64,000 nucleotides of DNA. Source: Acinetobacter pittii ATCC 19004 = CIP 70.29 (GTDB lineage: Bacteria > Pseudomonadota > Gammaproteobacteria > Pseudomonadales > Moraxellaceae). Of this stretch, positions 26,957-36,386 are shown in pieces (position 1 is the stretch's first letter; every line of letters starts with the position of its first letter). The DNA is taken from the NCBI RefSeq assembly GCF_000369045.1, contig NZ_KB849786.1:851906-915905 (forward strand), in the 5' to 3' direction. The position numbers were made by a program, and so were the translations under genes. Under the pieces are notes generated by a model. It searched no databases. It saw only the letters and a list, made by a program, of their open reading frames with translations, and was not told the origin of the DNA.

Positions 26957-27392
26957 GAAAACAATGGAAGGTTTGGAACTCGCTATCTCGAATAAATCCC
27001 ATTTGTTCATATAAGCGATGAGATTCATGATTGTTGCTTTGAGTTTCTAAACTAATCCGCAAAGCATTCTCTTGCTTTGCAAATAAGATTGCTGTATCGA
27101 TTAGCTGTTTAGCAGAACCTTGACGACGAAAAACAGGCGTAACATAGACATCATCTAGGATATAGTAAGTGGAACAAGCAACTGAAGAAAAACCTAAATA
27201 GAGTAAAATAAAACCCGTAATTTTATCGTCTTTAATATGAATGAAGAACACACTTTCTCTATTCTCAAAACGTTGTTTTAGGAAGTGAAGTGATTCATTA
27301 AAATTAGAAGAGGCCCCATAAAATTGGCGATATTCATCAAATAAAACGGCGAGTTGCTCTAAATCTTCAAAAGTCGCTCGTCTAACGATCAT
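26949..27392 (-). CDS. GNAT family N-acetyltransferase
   Basis: Acetyl-CoA-dependent acyltransferase of 147 residues. The GNAT core is visible: strand beta4 DDVYVTP, the acetyl-CoA pyrophosphate loop RRQGSAKQL (QxxGxA type), and SHRLYEQMGF near the end. The start is set by AAGGAG at 27399-27404, spaced 6 from ATG 27392; an ATG eight codons upstream has no such site. Substrate unknown. It lies 98 bases downstream of a RelB/DinJ-type antitoxin gene on the same strand. Acetyltransferase toxins do pair with ribbon-helix-helix antitoxins, but this sequence lacks the N-terminal features of the AtaT/TacT toxins I know, so an ordinary metabolic acetyltransferase is more likely. Confidence 0.85.
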   Translation of the reverse strand: MIVRRATFEDLEQLAVLFDEYRQFYGASSNFNESLHFLKQRFENRESVFFIHIKDDKITGFILLYLGFSSVACSTYYILDDVYVTPVFRRQGSAKQLIDTAILFAKQENALRISLETQSNNHESHRLYEQMGFIRDSEFQTFHCFLK

Positions 27393-27490
27393 TTGGCACT
27401 CCTTGTAACTTATCATTATGTTTTTACAAAGAGAGCATAACGAAAAAAAGAGCTTTTTGACGTTAAAACTTGTTTATAAATGCAACAGTG

Positions 27491-27799
27491 TTAAGTTTTG
27501 TCGCTTTCACCAAGAAGTGCATTCAACTCTTCAAATAAATCTTCATGGTCATCATCTTCAGCTAAAGTTGATGAATTTTGGTTTAATGAAGATGCTTTTG
27601 CTTTTCTCAGTTTTAATAATTGTTCCATATTAATATTCTGATTTTCGATAGCAAAAGGAATAGATTTAGTTAATACGACCTGTTTAAAAAAAAGTCGTAC
27701 TGCTTGGGCAGGGGTAATTCCCAGTTGTTTAAAAACAGCAAAAGCCTGCTTTTTTTCTTGGGAGTCAAGTCGAACCTGATAAACTTCTGTTTTTCGCAT
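27491..27799 (-). CDS. RelB/DinJ-type antitoxin, no obvious toxin
   Basis: A 102-residue protein whose N-terminal part, VYQVRLDSQEKKQAFAVFKQ and GITPAQAVRLFFKQV, is the ribbon-helix-helix DNA-binding fold of RelB/DinJ antitoxins. The remainder is acidic and probably disordered until it binds a partner. ATG 27799 is preferred; five further codons upstream remain open but would precede the canonical MRKTEVYQV start. No RelE/YafQ-like toxin gene is next to it. The next gene on the strand is the GNAT enzyme, 98 bases away. Confidence 0.75.
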   Translation of the reverse strand: MRKTEVYQVRLDSQEKKQAFAVFKQLGITPAQAVRLFFKQVVLTKSIPFAIENQNINMEQLLKLRKAKASSLNQNSSTLAEDDDHEDLFEELNALLGESDKT

Positions 27800-27909
27800 G
27801 AATAATAAAACCAAATGATTTTAATTTTTAGGAATTTATTTTAAACCATCGCAATGTAATTTCAATGCTTTTTGGCATAAAAAATAATCTTTTTGTCATT
27901 ACGGTTACA

Positions 27910-28818
27910 TTACAATGTCAATTCAAACTTGGAATTAAAAGACATTCCCTCTTTTGTGACGGGGTCTGTAAATGAAATATGCTTAGCTAGAAGCTGTAAT
28001 GGTTCTGAGAAGTCATCCTCAGATTTGTGCTGAACTACGGGATAAAATGGATCATTTTTAATCGGAATTTCTAAGTAATTAAGATGCACACGAAGTTGGT
28101 GCTGTTTGCCCGTTGTAGGAGTTAAACGATATTTTGCCCAAATCTGGTTGTGCTCTATAAGCTCAATATCAGTCTGGGTATTGGCTTTCACATTTTCTAT
28201 AACCTGCATCGTATAAAAAGGATGGCCTTTATCTAAATGCAAATATAATGTTTGAGGAAAATTTAAATCTTTTTTATAAGGTGCAATAGCGTGATAAATT
28301 TTATTGACTCGGCGCTCTGCAAATAATTGTTGATAAATACCACGCGACTCAACCCGCTTGCAAAATAGAACAACACCCGCGGTTTCGCGGTCTAAGCGAT
28401 GAATAGGTGTTAAAAATTCATTGCCAGTTTGTTTTTTTAGCCGCACTAAAAGAGTTTCTTGAACATATTGTCCTGTCGGGCTAATTGTTAAAAAATGTGG
28501 TTTATCGACCACCAGTAGATCATCATTCTCAAATAAAATCCGATGTTCAAATGGAACGTGGACTTCATAAGCAAGAAATCGATAATAAAAAATATGACTA
28601 TTACTTTGGTATGGACTATCTAATGTTAGTTTTTGTCCATTTGCCCCATAAATAAGTCCGTCTTGAAATCTTTGTTTCCACTCATCTGTTCTAATATGTG
28701 CAAAGTGACCACAGAGATACTCATAAATCGTTTGAGTGTCTTTTTGTTGAGGAAGATAAACTTGGCTTGCGCTTACACCATCAATCATAGGTGGCAAAAA
28801 ATCGTTCGGACTAGACAT
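27910..28818 (-). CDS. RluA-family pseudouridine synthase
   Basis: RNA pseudouridine synthase of 302 residues. The RluA-family catalytic motif HRLDRETAGVVLF, with its Asp, lies at about 140-152. The C-terminal KQHQLRVHLNYLEIPI matches the Arg-binding motif of the family. There is no S4 domain. The exact target (rRNA or tRNA) cannot be told from sequence by eye; proteins of this sort in gamma-proteobacteria are mostly annotated simply as pseudouridine synthases. Monocistronic, divergent from tsaE. Confidence 0.85.
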   Translation of the reverse strand: MSSPNDFLPPMIDGVSASQVYLPQQKDTQTIYEYLCGHFAHIRTDEWKQRFQDGLIYGANGQKLTLDSPYQSNSHIFYYRFLAYEVHVPFEHRILFENDDLLVVDKPHFLTISPTGQYVQETLLVRLKKQTGNEFLTPIHRLDRETAGVVLFCKRVESRGIYQQLFAERRVNKIYHAIAPYKKDLNFPQTLYLHLDKGHPFYTMQVIENVKANTQTDIELIEHNQIWAKYRLTPTTGKQHQLRVHLNYLEIPIKNDPFYPVVQHKSEDDFSEPLQLLAKHISFTDPVTKEGMSFNSKFELTL

Positions 28819-28853
28819 AAGAAAGTGTGAATATTTAAGAAAATTGATATAAA

Positions 28854-28886
28854 AAAAGCCAACTTCTAGGGCTTAAGTAGGCTTTT
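28854..28886. terminator. Terminator-like hairpin between divergent genes
   Basis: AAAAGCC (28854-28860) pairs with GGCTTTT (28880-28886), with an inner ACTT/AAGT pair past an A-A mismatch. A/T tracts flank both sides. A terminator between divergent promoters is unusual and could block spurious read-through or act as a leader structure. Confidence 0.35.
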
Positions 28887-28938
28887 AAGGCAGGGCAATG
28901 TTATCATATCGATTATTTTGAATCATGTTATGTGTGCT

Positions 28939-29412
28939 ATGTCGTATTCATTGAAATTGGTCTTAAATCATGAAGAAGATACTGAGCGTTTAGCTCGAGC
29001 TTTGGCGCAGCATGTTCAGTCGGGTGTAATTTATTTAATCGGGGACCTAGGTGCGGGTAAAACCACACTTACGCGCTATTTCTTACAGGCTTTGGGTCAT
29101 AAAGGTTCTGTTAAAAGTCCAACTTATACGCTTGTTGAGCCGTATAAAATTAATGATAAAGAAATTTTTCATTTTGATTTATATCGTTTGAATGACCCCT
29201 ACGAACTTGAATTAATGGGAATCCGTGATTATTTGGATATCACAGATGCGTTATTTCTATTTGAATGGCCTTCTAAAGGTGGTGATGAAATTCCACAAGC
29301 GGATATCATCATTGACATTCAAAAGTCAGATGATGAGTTGGCTCGTTTAGTAACGTTAACTTTATCAACAGAAAATTTGTATCAGACTTTGCAGGAACAG
29401 CTTCATGACTGA
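28939..29412 (+). CDS. tsaE: tRNA threonylcarbamoyladenosine synthesis ATPase TsaE
   Basis: ATPase needed, with TsaB and TsaD, to place t6A at position 37 of ANN-reading tRNAs. The Walker A motif is [12 protein letters not shown], followed by the family block [20 protein letters not shown] and ELMGIRDY. I use ATG 28939; ATG 28930 and TTG 28918 are also in frame and no ribosome site decides. Its 3' end overlaps mutL by 8 bases, so the genes are translationally coupled. Many gamma-proteobacteria have amiB between tsaE and mutL; it is absent here. Confidence 0.93.
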   Translation: MSYSLKLVLNHEEDTERLARALAQHVQSGVIYLIGDLGAGKTTLTRYFLQALGHKGSVKSPTYTLVEPYKINDKEIFHFDLYRLNDPYELELMGIRDYLDITDALFLFEWPSKGGDEIPQADIIIDIQKSDDELARLVTLTLSTENLYQTLQEQLHD

Positions 29413-31354
29413 TGAAAAGCTAACACAACGTCGTATTCATACATTAGACGCAGCGTTAGCGAACCAGATTGCAGCAGGTGAGGTGATTGAGCGTCCTTCT
29501 TCTGTGGTCAAAGAATTATTAGAAAACTCAATTGATGCAGGTGCAACTGAGCTGATTGTACGGATTGCTCAAGGTGGTTCGACTTTAATCGAAATCATTG
29601 ATAATGGGCATGGTATTCATCCAGATGATTTAGCACTTGCTGTCATGCGTCATGCCACAAGTAAGATTAAAACCGCTGAAGATTTACATGCGATTGTGAG
29701 TTTGGGGTTCCGTGGGGAAGCCTTAGCTTCGATTGCTGCGGTTTCAAGATTGACTTTGACCAGTAGCCAAGATGAAAGTGGTATTGGTCATCAAGTTGAA
29801 GTAAACGGTACAGCATTTGATCATCAAGAAGTACAAGCAGTTGCTGCTCAAAAGGGAACCCATATACGTGTTCAGGACTTATTTTTTAATGTTCCTGCAC
29901 GCCGTAAATTCTTAAAAAAACCAACCACTGAATTTGGGCATATCGAAGAGATTGTTCGCCGTCTGGCTCTAACGCATTTCGATATACGTTTTGTGCTTGA
30001 ACATAATGATAATATAAGAATTAATTTACCTATAGCGGATAGCGGAGAGCTACGTTTTCAGCGAGTTCAGCAATTATTAGGCTCACAATTTGTTCAAAAT
30101 GCATATTGGATCGATGCTGAAAGTATTAGTATGCGTTTATCAGGTTGGCTTGGTCATCCTTCAGATGCACGTGCACAGGCTGATATGCAATATGTCTATG
30201 TAAATGGTCGTATTGTCAAAGATAAAACGATTTCGCATGCGCTACGTATGGCGTATGACGGTATTTTACATGGTCATCAACATTCATCTTATTTACTTTT
30301 TTTAGAAGTTGACCCCGAAAATATTGATGTCAATGTTCATCCGACTAAACATGAGATTCGATTTTTAAATCAAAGAGAAGTGCATGAGTTTGTAAGACAT
30401 TATGCAAAAGAAACTCTCGCACAATTTCAGACAGCGAGTGCTGATCTAGCTCAAGCGATGAAAGCGGATGAAAGCTCAGATTATTTAGTACAACCTCAGC
30501 CCAAATATCAAGAACAATTTTCATTGCACCGTGCAAATGAAAATTTAAATTCAGACAGTGAAGCACGAACTCAGCATGCACCGACTGAATTATTAACCGA
30601 TTTTAACGCTAGTCGTCCGCAAGCTGTTCACTATGCAGATCAAACACCAAAATATAATGGTTCTGCTCAATTAAATAATGCTCTAAAAACTTATTTAGCC
30701 CCACTTCGCGACCAACCTACTAGTTTTTCGGTAAATGAGGATGTTGAGCCAGTTGCTAAAGTAGATGAATTCCCATTAGGTATCGCAATTGCTCAACTGC
30801 ATGGAATTTATATTTTAGCCCAAAATACCGAAGGGCTTATTATTGTTGATATGCATGCGGCACATGAACGTATTTTATTACAGCAAATGAAAAATGCTTG
30901 GGATAAACCTGAATTTTGGACATCTCAGCAGTTGCTTATACCTAAGGTAATTTCCATTAGCCGTATGCAAGCCGTTAGGGTCGAAGAATTAAAACCTCAG
31001 CTTGAGCGTTTAGGCTTGGAAATTGATTTATATGGTGATGAGCAAGTTATTGTTCGTGGTGTGCCCGCCATATTACAAAAAGCTGATTTTGAAAATCTTA
31101 TTCCAGAGCTTTTAAATGATTTAGATCCAAATGATGAAGCACAAGGATTACTTCAAAAAAGAGATGAGTTGTTAGCGGGAATGGCATGTCATGGAGCCGT
31201 ACGTGCACATCGACAACTCAGTCTTTCAGAAATGAATGCTTTACTTCGTCAAATGGAACAAACCGAATTTGCGAGCCAATGTAACCATGGGCGGCCAACT
31301 TGGCGTGCATTTCCATTATCTCAATTAGATAAATTATTTGCTCGAGGAGAGTAG
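29405..31354 (+). CDS. mutL: DNA mismatch repair protein MutL
   Basis: Links mismatch recognition by MutS to downstream excision. The N-terminal GHKL ATPase shows [18 protein letters not shown] and [12 protein letters not shown] poorly conserved linker spans about 340-440. The C-terminal dimerisation domain starts near [18 protein letters not shown]. There is no DQHA(X)2E(X)4E endonuclease motif: the equivalent position reads [11 protein letters not shown], so I note the DxHAxHE-like core but no clear metal site. Length 649, ordinary. It is the second gene of the tsaE-mutL-miaA-hfq block. Confidence 0.95.
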   Translation: MTDEKLTQRRIHTLDAALANQIAAGEVIERPSSVVKELLENSIDAGATELIVRIAQGGSTLIEIIDNGHGIHPDDLALAVMRHATSKIKTAEDLHAIVSLGFRGEALASIAAVSRLTLTSSQDESGIGHQVEVNGTAFDHQEVQAVAAQKGTHIRVQDLFFNVPARRKFLKKPTTEFGHIEEIVRRLALTHFDIRFVLEHNDNIRINLPIADSGELRFQRVQQLLGSQFVQNAYWIDAESISMRLSGWLGHPSDARAQADMQYVYVNGRIVKDKTISHALRMAYDGILHGHQHSSYLLFLEVDPENIDVNVHPTKHEIRFLNQREVHEFVRHYAKETLAQFQTASADLAQAMKADESSDYLVQPQPKYQEQFSLHRANENLNSDSEARTQHAPTELLTDFNASRPQAVHYADQTPKYNGSAQLNNALKTYLAPLRDQPTSFSVNEDVEPVAKVDEFPLGIAIAQLHGIYILAQNTEGLIIVDMHAAHERILLQQMKNAWDKPEFWTSQQLLIPKVISISRMQAVRVEELKPQLERLGLEIDLYGDEQVIVRGVPAILQKADFENLIPELLNDLDPNDEAQGLLQKRDELLAGMACHGAVRAHRQLSLSEMNALLRQMEQTEFASQCNHGRPTWRAFPLSQLDKLFARGE

Positions 31355-31360
31355 TTTTAC

Positions 31361-32305
31361 ATGTCAAATCAATTGCCCGTCATCAATTTAATGGGACCAA
31401 CTGCGAGCGGAAAAACCGCTTTGGCATGTGAATTATACGAGCATGGAAATTTTGAGCTAATTTCTGTTGATTCCGCTCTTGTCTATAAAGATATGGATAT
31501 TGGTACGGCTAAACCAACTCGTGAAGAGCAAGAACTCTATCCTCATCATCTTATTGATATTATTACTCCTCTGGAAGTCTATTCAGCTGCTCAGTTTGTT
31601 GAAGAGGCATGTAAATTGATTGATGAAATGCATTCACGTGGCAAAACTCCTATTTTAGTAGGAGGGACAATGTTATATTTCAAGGCACTGTTAGAAGGGT
31701 TATCTGGTAATTTACCAAGTGCTAATGCTGAAGTTCGAGCTGCAATTGAAGAAAAAGCTCTAAACGAAGGATGGCAGGCAGTTTATGATGAGTTGGTTTC
31801 TGTAGATCCTGCTGCCGCTATAAAGTTTAATGTAACTGATAAGCAAAGAATTATTCGGGCACTGGAAGTTTATAAAATTACGGGTGAACCAATTACTAAA
31901 TTGCAGGCAGAACAACCAAAAAACGTACCATATCGATACATATTTCATAACTACGCTTTACTTCCGGATCGGGTAGAATTACATCAACGCATTGAGCAAA
32001 GATTAAGCAAAATGTGGGATATCGGTTTTTTGAGTGAAGTTGAATCTCTAATTGAAAAATACGATTTAGATGAAAATTTACCCTCAATGCGTTCGGTGGG
32101 TTATCGACAAGCACTAGAATTTCTATTAAAAAGTGATCTAAGTCTCAAAAGTAAACGTGAAATGGAGGATAAAGCTTTATTTGCAACACGACAACTTGCC
32201 AAACGTCAATATACGTGGTTACGTTCTTTGCAAGAAATACACGATTTTAAAACTTACTTGACGATAAAGCAGGCGAAAGAAGACTTGCGAAACTCTTATG
32301 GATAA
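31361..32305 (+). CDS. miaA: tRNA dimethylallyltransferase MiaA
   Basis: Adds a dimethylallyl group to A37 of tRNAs that read codons starting with U. The P-loop [11 protein letters not shown] lies at residues 12-22, followed by the substrate residues [18 protein letters not shown] and the later [13 protein letters not shown]. Length 314 is normal. It starts 6 bases after mutL and is followed by hfq, in the classic order. Confidence 0.95.
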   Translation: MSNQLPVINLMGPTASGKTALACELYEHGNFELISVDSALVYKDMDIGTAKPTREEQELYPHHLIDIITPLEVYSAAQFVEEACKLIDEMHSRGKTPILVGGTMLYFKALLEGLSGNLPSANAEVRAAIEEKALNEGWQAVYDELVSVDPAAAIKFNVTDKQRIIRALEVYKITGEPITKLQAEQPKNVPYRYIFHNYALLPDRVELHQRIEQRLSKMWDIGFLSEVESLIEKYDLDENLPSMRSVGYRQALEFLLKSDLSLKSKREMEDKALFATRQLAKRQYTWLRSLQEIHDFKTYLTIKQAKEDLRNSYG

Positions 32306-32398
32306 AGCAAAATTTGCACACTGTCTTTTTATAATTTTTAGTTGAAAAATAAAGATAGTTTTTTTGCGCTGATTTAAAAATTTTTTTTGGAGTTAAAA

Positions 32399-32911
32399 AT
32401 GTCTAAAGGTCAAACTTTACAAGATCCGTTCTTAAATTCTCTCCGTAAAGAACGTATCCCTGTTTCTATTTTCCTTGTGAACGGTATTAAATTACAGGGT
32501 CATATTGAATCTTTTGACCAATATGTTGTTTTATTAAAAAATACTGTAAGTCAAATGGTTTACAAACATGCGATTTCAACTGTTGTTCCAGCACGTAACC
32601 CTCGTCCAGCAGGCGCACAAGGTACAGGCTTCCCAGCACAAGGCGGCACTCAAGGCGGTTTTGGTGGTCAAGGTAGCGGCTTTGGCGGCGGTCAAGGCGG
32701 TGGCTTCGGTGGCGCTCAAGGCGGCTTCGGTGGCGCTCAAGGTGGCTTCGGTGGCCAAGGCGGCTTCGGTGGTCAAGGCGGTTTCGGTGGCCAAGGCGGC
32801 TTCGGTGGTCAAGGCGGTTTCGGTGGTCAAGGTGGTTTCGGTGGTCATCAAGGTGGTTTTGACAACGATTCTAAATTTGAAGATGGTCAAGACGACGAAA
32901 ATAATCGTTAA
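32399..32911 (+). CDS. hfq: RNA chaperone Hfq with long Gly-rich tail
   Basis: Hexameric Sm-like protein that pairs small RNAs with mRNAs. Residues 1-66 are a standard Hfq core: [20 protein letters not shown] (Sm1) and a distal Sm2 containing MVYKHAIST, with the proximal-face YKH. ATG 32399 follows TTGGAG; an upstream TTG in frame is not needed. What is unusual is the tail: about 100 residues of GGFGGQ-like repeats ending in an acidic tip ([12 protein letters not shown]), giving 170 residues against 102 in E. coli. The Gly-rich tail is characteristic of Moraxellaceae. Its DNA is a near-perfect tandem repeat. Confidence 0.97.
   Translation: MSKGQTLQDPFLNSLRKERIPVSIFLVNGIKLQGHIESFDQYVVLLKNTVSQMVYKHAISTVVPARNPRPAGAQGTGFPAQGGTQGGFGGQGSGFGGGQGGGFGGAQGGFGGAQGGFGGQGGFGGQGGFGGQGGFGGQGGFGGQGGFGGHQGGFDNDSKFEDGQDDENNR
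32750..32839 (+). repeat. 18-bp tandem repeat coding the Hfq Gly-rich tail
   Basis: Five consecutive 18-base units reading G-G-Q-G-G-F. Units 1-2 (32750-32785) are identical, base for base, with units 3-4 (32786-32821), so a 36-base block was duplicated recently. Looser copies continue on both sides. Such a tract can gain or lose units by slippage without shifting the frame. Confidence 0.9.
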
Positions 32912-32927
32912 TTGAAATCTTAAAAGA

Positions 32928-32957
32928 AACCAGTCAGACAATGACTGGTTTTTTTAT
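32928..32957 (+). terminator. Terminator of the tsaE-mutL-miaA-hfq block
   Basis: Perfect stem AACCAGTCA (32928-32936) / TGACTGGTT (32942-32950) with a T-run, 17 bases after hfq. Confidence 0.92.
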
Positions 32958-33051
32958 GTGTATTTAAAAGTTGATTCAAAATATTTAACTGGTCATGGAG
33001 AATGATTTGTCATGATGACTAATTTTATTTAAATAAATAGGGCTTTAATGA

Positions 33052-33909
33052 ATGCTATTAATATTAGCTGCTGCTTTTAGCAGCGTCTTGGTATCTATCC
33101 TATTAAAAAATTTAAAGAGAAAAGGTTATCAACCACTACAAATGATTGCATGGAACTATGCAAGCGCAAGTCTTCTTTGTTTTTGGTGGTTTCAGCCTGA
33201 TATTCAACATGTTTCAATACAACATACGCCTTGGTGGTTAATCTTTGCTTTAGGAATAATTTTACCTAGTATTTTTTTATGTCTTGCTAAATCATTAGAG
33301 TATGCAGGGATTGTGAGAACCGAACTTGCACAGCGTCTTTCAGTTGTTCTTTCCTTACTTGCGGCATATTTCTTTTTTCATGAACAATTTAATACCTTAA
33401 AACTGTGGGGTGTAGGCCTAGGGATTTGTGCGGTCTTACTCGTATTATTTGGGCAAATCAATTCTTCAGCAAATCACCAATCTCGAAAGGCGATCTTTGC
33501 TCTTTTAAGTGTATGGTGTGGTTATGCAGCAGTAGATATTCTCTTGAAATATACAAGTAGTTTAGGTCTGCAGTTTACACTCACTTTAAATCTTATTTTT
33601 ATTACTGCTTTTATATTGTCGATTTCATATTTATTGCTACAGAAGACTCAAAAGTGGCAGTTTAAAAGTATGATAGCTGGGTTAATATTAGGAATACTTA
33701 ATTTTTCAAATATTGCTTTATATGTAAAAGCTCATATTCTTTTAAAAGATTCTCCTGCCATTGTTTTTGCAAGTATGAATATTCTTGTTGTGTTATTGGG
33801 AATTTTAAGCGGAGTGATTTTATATAAAGAAAAATTAAAATGGCCTACTATTTTGGGGATTCTTTTAGGAATAAGTGGGGTAGTTTGTTTAGCTAGCGCA
33901 ATGGCTTGA
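33052..33909 (+). CDS. DMT-superfamily (EamA-like) permease
   Basis: Ten-span drug/metabolite transporter of 285 residues. The two EamA halves are visible: the first ends around YFFFHEQFNTLKLWGVGLGICAV in part, the second around ILSGVILYKEKLKWPTILGI, each with the charged loop and final span typical of the family. Substrate unknown. Its stop codon is immediately followed by the hairpin at 33909-33940; it converges on nfsB. Confidence 0.85.
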   Translation: MLLILAAAFSSVLVSILLKNLKRKGYQPLQMIAWNYASASLLCFWWFQPDIQHVSIQHTPWWLIFALGIILPSIFLCLAKSLEYAGIVRTELAQRLSVVLSLLAAYFFFHEQFNTLKLWGVGLGICAVLLVLFGQINSSANHQSRKAIFALLSVWCGYAAVDILLKYTSSLGLQFTLTLNLIFITAFILSISYLLLQKTQKWQFKSMIAGLILGILNFSNIALYVKAHILLKDSPAIVFASMNILVVLLGILSGVILYKEKLKWPTILGILLGISGVVCLASAMA

Positions 33910-33940
33910 TAGTTCAAGAGAATAGGATCTCTTGAACTAT
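33909..33940. terminator. Hairpin between the DMT permease gene and nfsB
   Basis: Perfect 12-bp stem ATAGTTCAAGAG (33909-33920) / CTCTTGAACTAT (33929-33940), followed after AGAGA by T-rich sequence. It begins on the last base of the upstream stop codon and serves convergent genes. Confidence 0.65.
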
Positions 33941-33948
33941 AGAGATTT

Positions 33949-34602
33949 TTATAAATATGTGAAAATCACTTCATCTGGCAGACGTGATTTAGGAAGCTTA
34001 GCATTAAAGTCATTTTCACTGCGATAGCCTAGAGAAACAATCACAGAGCTTCGTAAGCCTTTTTCAGTTAACCCGAGCTCAGTATTTAGAACTTCTTCAT
34101 CAAAGCCACCCATTGGAGTTGCATCAATGCCTTCTAAGCCAGCAGCAAAGAGTAGCTGTCCTAAAGCAATGAATGTTTGATTTTCCATCCACCCAAATAA
34201 ATTTTTCTGTTCATTTCGGTAGAAGTCGACGTAGCCATGGCGAGTATCTTTTTGACCTAATTTTGCTTTTTCATCTTTAAAACGGCCACTTAAATCATCT
34301 TGCTCAAGTAGTTGATTTAAGTACTCAGATGTAATATCCGTTTTTGTACAGAATACAAGTGTATGTGATGACTCAAGCACTTTAGGAGCATTGTAAGCAT
34401 ACTTTCCTGTTAATGCTTTTGCGATTCGTTCTTTCGCTGCAAGATTATCTGCAACTACAAAGTGCCAAGGCTGAATATTTACTGAAGATGGGGTAAAACG
34501 TAAAATTTCTAATAATTTCTTAATTTTTTCTTGAGGAATTTTCTTTTCAGAATCATACGCTTTTGTTGTATAGCGACTTTTAACCGTATTTAATAAATCC
34601 AT
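33949..34602 (-). CDS. nfsB: Oxygen-insensitive NAD(P)H nitroreductase NfsB
   Basis: FMN-containing dimeric flavoprotein that reduces nitroaromatics and quinones by two electrons; in E. coli this enzyme also activates nitrofurans. FMN-binding residues appear in SRYTTKAYD near the start and PSSVNIQPWHFVVA at about 38-51, and the C-terminal FNAKLPKSRLPDEV is nearly identical with E. coli NfsB. Length 217 matches. Start at 34602 follows GGAGTAAAGT. Monocistronic. Confidence 0.92.
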   Translation of the reverse strand: MDLLNTVKSRYTTKAYDSEKKIPQEKIKKLLEILRFTPSSVNIQPWHFVVADNLAAKERIAKALTGKYAYNAPKVLESSHTLVFCTKTDITSEYLNQLLEQDDLSGRFKDEKAKLGQKDTRHGYVDFYRNEQKNLFGWMENQTFIALGQLLFAAGLEGIDATPMGGFDEEVLNTELGLTEKGLRSSVIVSLGYRSENDFNAKLPKSRLPDEVIFTYL

Positions 34603-34736
34603 ACTTTACTCCATATCAGTATAGCAATTGAGAGAATTTAATCTTTGCCATCATACGCTATTTTATTCAAAAACATTTCCTGTGTAGTTTGATAAAGAAA
34701 TATAATTTCATATAAAGTTTTAGTAATCTATTGAAA

Positions 34737-34966
34737 ATGATTGATTTAATGCCAACAGATGCAAAAGTAAGCTGCGAGAATTTAGAATCGTTAAAGCCTT
34801 TATCATTTTTGCATTGGTTTTGAGTCTTTTGATTTTATACATCGAGTATCAAAAGTATGGACATATAAGCTGGAAATTTGTATTTATTGCCAGTATCTGT
34901 GTGATTTACGATTTTGATTTAAATAAAAAAATTAAAGAATTGAAAATTCAAATAAAAAGTGACTAA
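34737..34966 (+). pseudogene. Small membrane protein gene, apparently frameshifted
   Basis: The gap between nfsB and lpxH holds two overlapping frames that together look like one gene. Frame A starts at ATG 34737 or 34749 (M-PTDAKVS) and soon meets a stop. Frame B, from about 34770 to TAA 34964-34966, encodes a convincing small membrane protein: a basic start LREFRIVKAF, a span IIFALVLSLLILYIEY, a second hydrophobic stretch FVFIASICVIYDF, and a Lys-rich tail. Frame B has no ATG. One missing base near 34767-34772 would join DAKV to KLREF. It may be a true frameshift, a CTG start at 34772, or a sequencing error. Confidence 0.5.
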
Positions 34967-34973
34967 TTTCTAA

Positions 34974-35693
34974 CTAATAATTCCAGGTAACCAATTCAAG
35001 CTGTTGCATATTTGAAGACGGATCAATTTCTAAAATATAAGCTTGATCTTCACGCCAATCGCCAAGAACAATTCGTTGTTTAGCTTGTACTTGGTGAATT
35101 GCAGGGCGATGGGTATGCCCATGAATCAGTATATCTGCATCTTCTAAAGCAGAAATAACAGCTTGTTCATTCACATCCATAATTTCATAGCTTTTTTGCT
35201 GTTTATCTGCGGAGCTTCTTTTTCGAAAGCCATTAACCAGTTTGGTGCGAAAACTCAGGGGTGTACGGCGTAAAAAAGCCACTAAAAGTGGATTTCGAAT
35301 AATTTTTCTAAATCTTTGATAGGAAACGTCATCTGTACATAGTGCATCACCGTGTTCTAAGCGGTACTGATGTCCAGCAATATTAAGATAATAAATGTCA
35401 GGTAGTAATACACCGTTAAATTTATTGAGGAAAATCTGATTTAAAGCAAAGTCTCGGTTACCCACTTGGAAATAAACGCGATTCCCTTTTTGGTTAAATA
35501 CTTTTAAAGCCTCGACAATTTCGTCGAGCCAAGGCGCTGAATAGTCATCACCAATCCAAGCATTAAACCAATCACCTAAAATATAAAGCTGTGTTTGTTT
35601 ATTTTGATAATGTACCAACAAATCTAAAAACCCTCGAACGAGTCGAGGGTGTTCAGGTGACAAGTGTAAATCTGAAATAAACAGATAAGTCAC
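34974..35693 (-). CDS. lpxH: UDP-2,3-diacylglucosamine diphosphatase LpxH
   Basis: Peripheral inner-membrane metallophosphoesterase that makes lipid X in lipid A synthesis. All calcineurin-like motifs are present: FISDLHLSP, GDWFNAWIGDD, GNRDF, EHGDALCTDD and IHGHTHRP. The insertion cap that covers the active site, around FRTKLVNGFRKRSS, is also visible. Length 239 is normal. It begins 15 bases after ppiB on the same strand, an arrangement common in gamma-proteobacteria. Confidence 0.95.
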   Translation of the reverse strand: MTYLFISDLHLSPEHPRLVRGFLDLLVHYQNKQTQLYILGDWFNAWIGDDYSAPWLDEIVEALKVFNQKGNRVYFQVGNRDFALNQIFLNKFNGVLLPDIYYLNIAGHQYRLEHGDALCTDDVSYQRFRKIIRNPLLVAFLRRTPLSFRTKLVNGFRKRSSADKQQKSYEIMDVNEQAVISALEDADILIHGHTHRPAIHQVQAKQRIVLGDWREDQAYILEIDPSSNMQQLELVTWNY

Positions 35694-35708
35694 AGCTTTA
35701 TCCTAAAA

Positions 35709-36218
35709 TTATTCAGAAATAATTTTAGCAGATTCAATAACAACGTTTTCTAAAGGAACGTCAGCGTGATAACCACGGTTACCTGTACGTACGCCTTTGA
35801 TTGCTTCTACAACGTCCATACCTTCAACAACTTTACCGAATACAGCATAACCCCAACCTTGTGCAGTTTTTGAAGTATGGTTCAAGAAAGAGTTATTTTT
35901 TACGTTGATGAAGAATTGTGCAGAAGCAGAGTGTGGAGCTTGAGTACGTGCCATTGCAATGGTACCTACATCGTTGCTTAAACCGTTGTCAGCTTCGTTT
36001 TCAATCGCATCACGAGTTGCTTTTTCTTTGAAGTTTTCGTCAAAGCCACCACCTTGGATCATGAAACCGTCAATAACGCGGTGGAAAATCACGCCATCAT
36101 AGAAACCGTCACGTACGTATTCTAGAAAATTAGCAGCCGTTTTCGGTGCTTTTTCAGTGTTAAGCTCAAGAACAATACGACCTTTGTTGGTGTTTAATTC
36201 GACTTGAGGAAAACTCAT
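35709..36218 (-). CDS. ppiB: Cytoplasmic peptidyl-prolyl isomerase PpiB
   Basis: Cyclophilin that speeds cis-trans isomerisation of Xaa-Pro bonds. The active-site block [15 protein letters not shown] and the later [17 protein letters not shown] and [14 protein letters not shown] are standard. It has no signal peptide, so it is the cytoplasmic PpiB and not PpiA. Length 169. Divergent from glnS; co-transcribed with lpxH. Confidence 0.95.
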   Translation of the reverse strand: MSFPQVELNTNKGRIVLELNTEKAPKTAANFLEYVRDGFYDGVIFHRVIDGFMIQGGGFDENFKEKATRDAIENEADNGLSNDVGTIAMARTQAPHSASAQFFINVKNNSFLNHTSKTAQGWGYAVFGKVVEGMDVVEAIKGVRTGNRGYHADVPLENVVIESAKIISE

Positions 36219-36386
36219 TACATTAATCTCCTAAACATGGGCAAATTGACCATGGGTTTTTGGTTGAGAGAAGCATAAGCAAACTGTAAACTACAAGGCA
36301 AGTAAAAAACGTTAAAATCTTTGTGAAAAATGAAGATAGCGTTTATTTTTTCGAAATTTTATCTACAAAGAAGTGATTGATACACT

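Noticed and set aside
26949..27799. Canonical AtaT/TacT toxin-antitoxin pair
   Set aside because: The acetyltransferase lacks the N-terminal pattern of those toxins, has its own good ribosome site, and lies 98 bases away; kept only as a low-interest finding.
32568..32941. Two long alternative frames across the Hfq tail (one on each strand)
   Set aside because: They arise from the GC-rich 18-base repeat, which keeps all frames open. Their low-complexity Ala/Val or Thr/Glu products and the intact hfq frame show they are shadows.
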